From the NCBI GenBank assembly GCA_016218085.1, contig JACREY010000022.1:62001-126000 (forward strand): DNA of 64,000 bases, in the 5' to 3' direction. How positions within the stretch are numbered: the stretch's first letter is position 1; the number at the start of each line of letters is the position of its first letter. Shown here piece by piece: positions 60,026 through 64,000 of the stretch. A program made the position numbers and the translations under genes. The DNA is from Ignavibacteriota bacterium (lineage in GTDB: Bacteria; Bacteroidota; Ignavibacteria; Tepidaquicellales; Tepidaquicellaceae). The notes beneath the pieces are model-generated. The model was given only the letters and a program-made list of their open reading frames with translations, was not told the DNA's origin and ran no database searches.

Positions 60026-62160
60026 ATTAAAATCATTTTCCGTGTTTGCGAATAATCCCCCGCCTCCAGCCTGTAAAAATATATGCCGCTCGGCAGCATT
60101 GTTCCGTTAAAACTCACCTCATATGTCCCGGGCTTCTGATTTTCATTTACCAAAACGGCCACCTCTTTCCCAAGTAAATCATATACTTTCAAAGTCACAA
60201 ATTTGTTATTTGTAATCTGGTATCTGATATTTGTGGAAGGATTAAAGGGATTGGGGTAGTTCTGTTTTAGTATATAAGAATCAGCAATTGTATTATTTTT
60301 ATTCTCAACTCCTGTCAGTCCTCCGCAATTTGTTGTTCTTAGAAGTAATCCATTATATCCCATAATCCAGCCGTTGTTTGCATCCTTAAAATAAATATAT
60401 CTTAATTCCTGGCTTGTCATTTTTGGATACCTGAGCCAGTTATTTCCGCAATTCGTTGTATAAAATATCGTTCCCTTGGCACCCACTACCCATCCCGTGT
60501 TGTAACTTGAAAATCTGACACATTTCAAATATGTATTCACCTGTAAATCAGAAATCCAGTTGACTCCGCCATTTGTAGTTTTTAAAATTTGTCCTGAATT
60601 TCCGTAATCAATACTGCCCACTGCCCAGCCTCTTAAAGAATCCACAAAAAATAAAGAATAATTTGATTGTACAGAAGGAGTTGATTGTCTGAACCATGTA
60701 AAACCGAAATCCGTGCTTTTATAAATCCTGCCGCTGTCACCTCCAACATAGCCATGATGTTTATGAGGAAATTGAATATCATATAAATAAATACCTGGAA
60801 CTTCAAGAACACTAGTCCAGCTTCCGTTTAATTCTTTTCTTTTTAAATAACCGTACGAATACATTCCGGTCAGAAAAGCGACAGAATCTTTACTTGTAAT
60901 GACAGTATACCCAACACCGAATCCGAATGTTTCTGTCCAGTTTAACCCGCCGTTTAAAGTATAGTGAAAAGGAGAGGAATAACCATTACCGCCAACTGCA
61001 TATCCTAAACTACCCGTAACAAAATGAATCGAATTAAGCGTTTGACTTTCTATCACAGAAGGTAATACCCAGTTTATTCCTCCGTCAGTTGATGTTATAA
61101 TTCTCCTGTCAGAAATCATAAAATATTTGTTTCCCTCACTTCCGCACATCCAGTTCAATCCCTCATTTACTCCACCCAGTTTTTCAACCCAGCTTAATCC
61201 CCCATCAATGGTTTTTATTACTTTATTATACATTGCAGAAGTACTTAATGTGGCAAATCCAATCTGAGAATTACAAAATCCTATGTCATTCATTAACATA
61301 TATCCAGGCAGTGCTATCCAGTTATTTCCTGAATTTGTTGTCTTCATCATTAAATTGCTTCCGCAGAGAAATCCATTAGTAGAATCTGTAAAAATTAATT
61401 TAGCAATAAATGCGTTGCAACTGTCAAAATATATCCAGTTATTTCCCTGATCTGTAGTCTTATATATTTTGTTGCTTACCGTTGAATAACCTGTACTATT
61501 ATTTATAAATACAATATTTTTTGATGGATTGCTGTAAGTTCCATTTAAAACTTTCACCCACGAATTTCCACCGTCTGTTGTTTTCAAAATTTTATTTTTT
61601 GAACTTCCAAATATTCCTCCAAGGAAACCTGTATTGCTGTTTAAAAATTTTACACAATAGTAATCTGCTTGTAATCCGGTATTTATCAGAAGCCAGTTGC
61701 TTCCCCCATTTGTTGTTTTATAAATGTATCCTCCAACTGATGCTGCATATCCATTTTCCCCGTCCGTAAAATCAACTGCCTTTATTTTTCTGGGAAAACT
61801 GTAATATTGCCAATTTAATCCTGAATTTGTTGTCTTTATTACATACCCAAGTGTCGAATAATTATATCCTGATGCAAATCCTGTATTTACATCGATAAAA
61901 TCCATATTATAAAAATTTATCTGGTAATCACTCGTGTCGGTGCTTAAAAACCAATTGTCACCTGAATTGGTAGTTTTGAAAATCGTTCCGTATAATCCGC
62001 AGCAAAATCCGGTATTTAAATTGGGAAATATTATTGAATTAAATCTGTATCCGTAATTCTGAATTTTCCAGTCAAAAGGATTGAATGAAAAGACATTTGA
62101 GGAATAAAAAATAAAAATTATTACCAAAGCCAATAATTTTTTAAAAATATTGGAATTCAT
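60019..62160 (-). CDS. Secreted YCF48/BNR-like propeller protein with T9SS sorting domain
   Basis: A 713-residue protein with a signal peptide (LLALVIIFIFYSSNVFSF). About 14 repeats carry KTTNSGxNW or KTTDGGxSW turns (Asp-box type) with FxNxNTGFxxG strands, as in YCF48/photosystem-II assembly-factor-like propellers. The C-terminus is a Por/T9SS sorting domain (LKQNYPNPFNPSTNIRYQI ... GIYFYRLEAGDYSQ ... MILIK). It is probably secreted or surface-bound; such proteins are common in this lineage and their ligands are unknown. It is monocistronic. Confidence 0.9.
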   Translation of the reverse strand: MNSNIFKKLLALVIIFIFYSSNVFSFNPFDWKIQNYGYRFNSIIFPNLNTGFCCGLYGTIFKTTNSGDNWFLSTDTSDYQINFYNMDFIDVNTGFASGYNYSTLGYVIKTTNSGLNWQYYSFPRKIKAVDFTDGENGYAASVGGYIYKTTNGGSNWLLINTGLQADYYCVKFLNSNTGFLGGIFGSSKNKILKTTDGGNSWVKVLNGTYSNPSKNIVFINNSTGYSTVSNKIYKTTDQGNNWIYFDSCNAFIAKLIFTDSTNGFLCGSNLMMKTTNSGNNWIALPGYMLMNDIGFCNSQIGFATLSTSAMYNKVIKTIDGGLSWVEKLGGVNEGLNWMCGSEGNKYFMISDRRIITSTDGGINWVLPSVIESQTLNSIHFVTGSLGYAVGGNGYSSPFHYTLNGGLNWTETFGFGVGYTVITSKDSVAFLTGMYSYGYLKRKELNGSWTSVLEVPGIYLYDIQFPHKHHGYVGGDSGRIYKSTDFGFTWFRQSTPSVQSNYSLFFVDSLRGWAVGSIDYGNSGQILKTTNGGVNWISDLQVNTYLKCVRFSSYNTGWVVGAKGTIFYTTNCGNNWLRYPKMTSQELRYIYFKDANNGWIMGYNGLLLRTTNCGGLTGVENKNNTIADSYILKQNYPNPFNPSTNIRYQITNNKFVTLKVYDLLGKEVAVLVNENQKPGTYEVSFNGTMLPSGIYFYRLEAGDYSQTRKMILIK

Positions 62161-62245
62161 AATATTATATTTAATTACTATAATTAAATATTTATAAATT
62201 TAATATGCAATGACATAACAATTATAGAATGAAAGTAATTTCCGC

Positions 62246-63613
62246 TTACCCCGCCGCTTCGGCGAAGATTGTTGCGGAGTTTGCCTTTGTGATTTTTACT
62301 TTTACAAAGTCACCTGTTTTGTATGATTCTTTAGGGATGATTGTTGACTTGTTACAGTCCGTCCTGCCCATCAGGTAATCGGGCGACTTCTTGCTGGGAG
62401 TTTCTATTAAAATTTCTTTTTCTTTTCCTACAAGCCGGTTGTTTATTTTATAAGAAATCTGCCTCTGCTGTTCGATTATCTCGTCCAGCCTTCTCTGTTT
62501 TATTTCCCACGGTATGTCGTCGAGATACTTATATGCTTTTGTGTTTTCCCTTGGTGAATATGCAAACATAAAAGCTCCATCGTATTCAACTTCAGCCATC
62601 AGCTCCATAGTCATCCTGTGCTCTTCTTCCGTTTCAGTAGGGAATCCTGCGATTATGTCTGTCGATAAACCTATTCCCGGCATCATCACTTTTGCCTTCC
62701 TTATTATTCCCTTGTAATGCTCAACCGAATATTCCCTGTTCATTAATTTTAAAACCCTGTCCGAACCTGACTGTACGGGCAGATGAATATACTTGCAGAT
62801 ATTTTTAAACTCTGCCATTGTTTCGAGCAGTTTATCCGATAAATCATACGGATGAGAAGTTGTATATCTTATCCTCATTTCAGGAACTGCATTAGCAGTG
62901 GCTTTCAATAAATCCGAAAAATCTTTTCCTTCATCCCTGTATGAATTTACATTCTGACCCAGCAAGGTTACTTCCTTTAATCCTTCATCAAAAAGTCTTT
63001 TGGCTTCATCAACAATGCTGTCCATCTTTCTGCTTCGCTCCCTGCCGCGTGTGAAAGGTACAACGCAGAACGAACAGAACTTGTCACATCCGCGCATTAC
63101 GGAAATAAAAGCCGTTACACCGTCTTTCCTGACGGGAGTGATGTCATCATACGTTTCCACTTTGGAAAGTTTTACGGCAATTCCTTTTTCACCTGTTTCA
63201 AAAATATTCTCTATTAAATGGGGAAGTTTCCTGTATTCATCCGGACCGACAATTAAATCAACTACCTTTTCTTTTTCAAGCAGGTCGCCCCTTAATCGCT
63301 CAGCCATACAGCCGAGTATTCCGATTATTCTGTCAGGATGATTTTTTTTATATCTGGCAAGATGCTGAAGCCTGTTTTTTATTTTCTGCTCCGCATTATC
63401 CCTTACACTGCAGGTGTTCAGCAGGATTATATCTGCCTGCTCCATTTCCGAACTTTCATTATATCCGAATTCGCTCAATACGCTCAGCACAATCTCTGAA
63501 TCGGAAATGTTCATCTGGCATCCGTAAGTCTCTATATAAACCCTTTTGTGGTTATCGGTTTTATTAAACTTGCTTTCTTTTTTCTTTACCCGGTTATCTA
63601 ATATATCGAACAT
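62246..63613 (-). CDS. miaB: tRNA-2-methylthio-N6-isopentenyladenosine(37) synthase
   Basis: Radical-SAM methylthiotransferase of 455 residues. The N-terminal UPF0004 domain has YIETYGCQMNISDSE with its cluster Cys residues (also NTCSVRDNAEQK and ILGCMAERLR). The radical-SAM triad is in RGCDKFCSFCVVPFTRGRE. A C-terminal TRAM domain about 385-455 is present (ILIETPSKKSPDYLMGRTD). It adds the methylthio group to i6A37 of tRNAs reading UNN codons. It follows dxs by 14 bases on the minus strand and is probably co-transcribed with it. Confidence 0.97.
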   Translation of the reverse strand: MFDILDNRVKKKESKFNKTDNHKRVYIETYGCQMNISDSEIVLSVLSEFGYNESSEMEQADIILLNTCSVRDNAEQKIKNRLQHLARYKKNHPDRIIGILGCMAERLRGDLLEKEKVVDLIVGPDEYRKLPHLIENIFETGEKGIAVKLSKVETYDDITPVRKDGVTAFISVMRGCDKFCSFCVVPFTRGRERSRKMDSIVDEAKRLFDEGLKEVTLLGQNVNSYRDEGKDFSDLLKATANAVPEMRIRYTTSHPYDLSDKLLETMAEFKNICKYIHLPVQSGSDRVLKLMNREYSVEHYKGIIRKAKVMMPGIGLSTDIIAGFPTETEEEHRMTMELMAEVEYDGAFMFAYSPRENTKAYKYLDDIPWEIKQRRLDEIIEQQRQISYKINNRLVGKEKEILIETPSKKSPDYLMGRTDCNKSTIIPKESYKTGDFVKVKITKANSATIFAEAAG

Positions 63614-63627
63614 TAATATTTCTTCCT

Positions 63628-64000
63628 TTATACTTTCACTTCCTTCTTTAAAAACTCCTCTGCAACTTCGGCTATTCCACTTCCGTCCAGCTTCAGCATT
63701 TCATATAATTCATTCGGCTTGCCGTGCTCCACGAATTTATCAGGCAGTCCGTGTATCAGAATATCGTTCTTGTAATTGTACTGCTCTGCAAATTCTGTTA
63801 TACCGCTTCCGAATCCTCCGATTATAGTATTGTCTTCTACCGTAAGCACTTTCTTAAACCTTGCAAAAATATCAAACAGCAGTTCCCTGTCGAGCGGTTT
63901 TGCAAATCTCATATTTACCACTTCAGCGCTAATACCTTTCTTTTCAAGTATATCAGCCGCCTGCTGCGAATGAATTACCATATTTCCTATAGCAAGAATT
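63628..64000 (-). CDS. dxs: 1-deoxy-D-xylulose-5-phosphate synthase, C-terminal part (runs off the window)
   Basis: Only the last about 124 codons are present; the frame is open to the window end (ILAIGNMVIHSQQAADIL). It is the transketolase C-terminal domain of DXS: NMRFAKPLDRELLFDIFARF, the VLTVEDNTIIGGFGSGITEF block, then LIHGLPDKFVEHGKPNELYE, which matches the DXS end (LGLPDxFVEHG). It makes the first isoprenoid intermediate of the MEP pathway from pyruvate and glyceraldehyde-3-phosphate. The ATG at 63979-63981 is internal. It is upstream of miaB in the same direction. Confidence 0.93.
   Translation of the reverse strand, partial: ILAIGNMVIHSQQAADILEKKGISAEVVNMRFAKPLDRELLFDIFARFKKVLTVEDNTIIGGFGSGITEFAEQYNYKNDILIHGLPDKFVEHGKPNELYEMLKLDGSGIAEVAEEFLKKEVKV

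Noticed and set aside
1-64000. Phage, integrative element or defence island
   Set aside because: No integrase, capsid, restriction-modification, toxin-antitoxin or Cas-like proteins were recognised. The only mobile-type gene is the RAYT, and the rest is housekeeping or envelope genes.

Overview
The window is AT-rich chromosomal DNA from a Gram-negative bacterium of the Bacteroidota/Chlorobiota/Ignavibacteriota assemblage, most likely an uncultured Ignavibacteria-type organism. Three secreted proteins end in the Por/type IX secretion (T9SS) sorting domain typical of that group (an NYPNPFNP-like start and a final LIK). Lipid A genes (lpxB, lpxK, an lpxL-type acyltransferase) and outer-membrane barrels confirm an outer membrane. 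The lineage is inferred from motifs, not from a marker-gene tree.

Layout. 1-4.1 kb: end of a response regulator, a PAS histidine kinase, then selD and selU (selenophosphate and tRNA 2-selenouridine). 4.1-11 kb: a secreted prolyl oligopeptidase, a REP-associated tyrosine transposase (RAYT) inside nine palindromic REP-like repeats, and a KGD-type fused 2-oxoglutarate dehydrogenase. 11-18 kb: an orphan P-loop protein, an octaheme cytochrome carrying a T9SS tail, a T9SS beta-propeller-like repeat protein, and an EF-G paralogue. 18-28 kb: small lipoproteins, def-fmt, a SerK/SbnI-like ParB-fold protein coupled to lolC/E-lolD genes, and pstB-phoU followed by an outer-membrane receptor. 30-38 kb (minus strand): a surface-glycan cluster of GT9, YfhO-like, GT2-methyltransferase fusion and DUF2723 genes. 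38-42 kb: CorA, ClpP, trigger factor, a pentapeptide-repeat protein and tRNA-Arg(TCT). 42-50 kb: a GH2-like protein without its catalytic acids, fused to a membrane domain, then smc, a HAD phosphatase and a methyltransferase. 50-60 kb: a tightly packed envelope/riboflavin run (lpxB-lpxK-GATase-DUF4292-envC-GT2-ribD-ribE), facing a GT9 gene and an lpxL-type gene broken by a frameshift at an A9 tract. 60-64 kb: a YCF48-like T9SS protein, miaB and the end of dxs.

The genes are mainly housekeeping and envelope functions. Translational coupling is common (ATGA/TTGA overlaps), and at least five genes appear to start with TTG. No prophage, CRISPR array or recognisable defence island was seen.

The most unusual signals are: (i) short arrays of degenerate seven-base repeats at five gene 3' ends, each with its own heptamer, two of them lying between a stop codon and a terminator hairpin; (ii) the RAYT/REP locus with compensatory stem changes, a 48-bp tandem array and a composite nested repeat; (iii) the GH2-like pseudoenzyme/membrane fusion whose signal peptide lacks an ATG, GTG or TTG; (iv) the octaheme cytochrome with a T9SS sorting domain; (v) the homopolymer frameshift in the lipid A acyltransferase.
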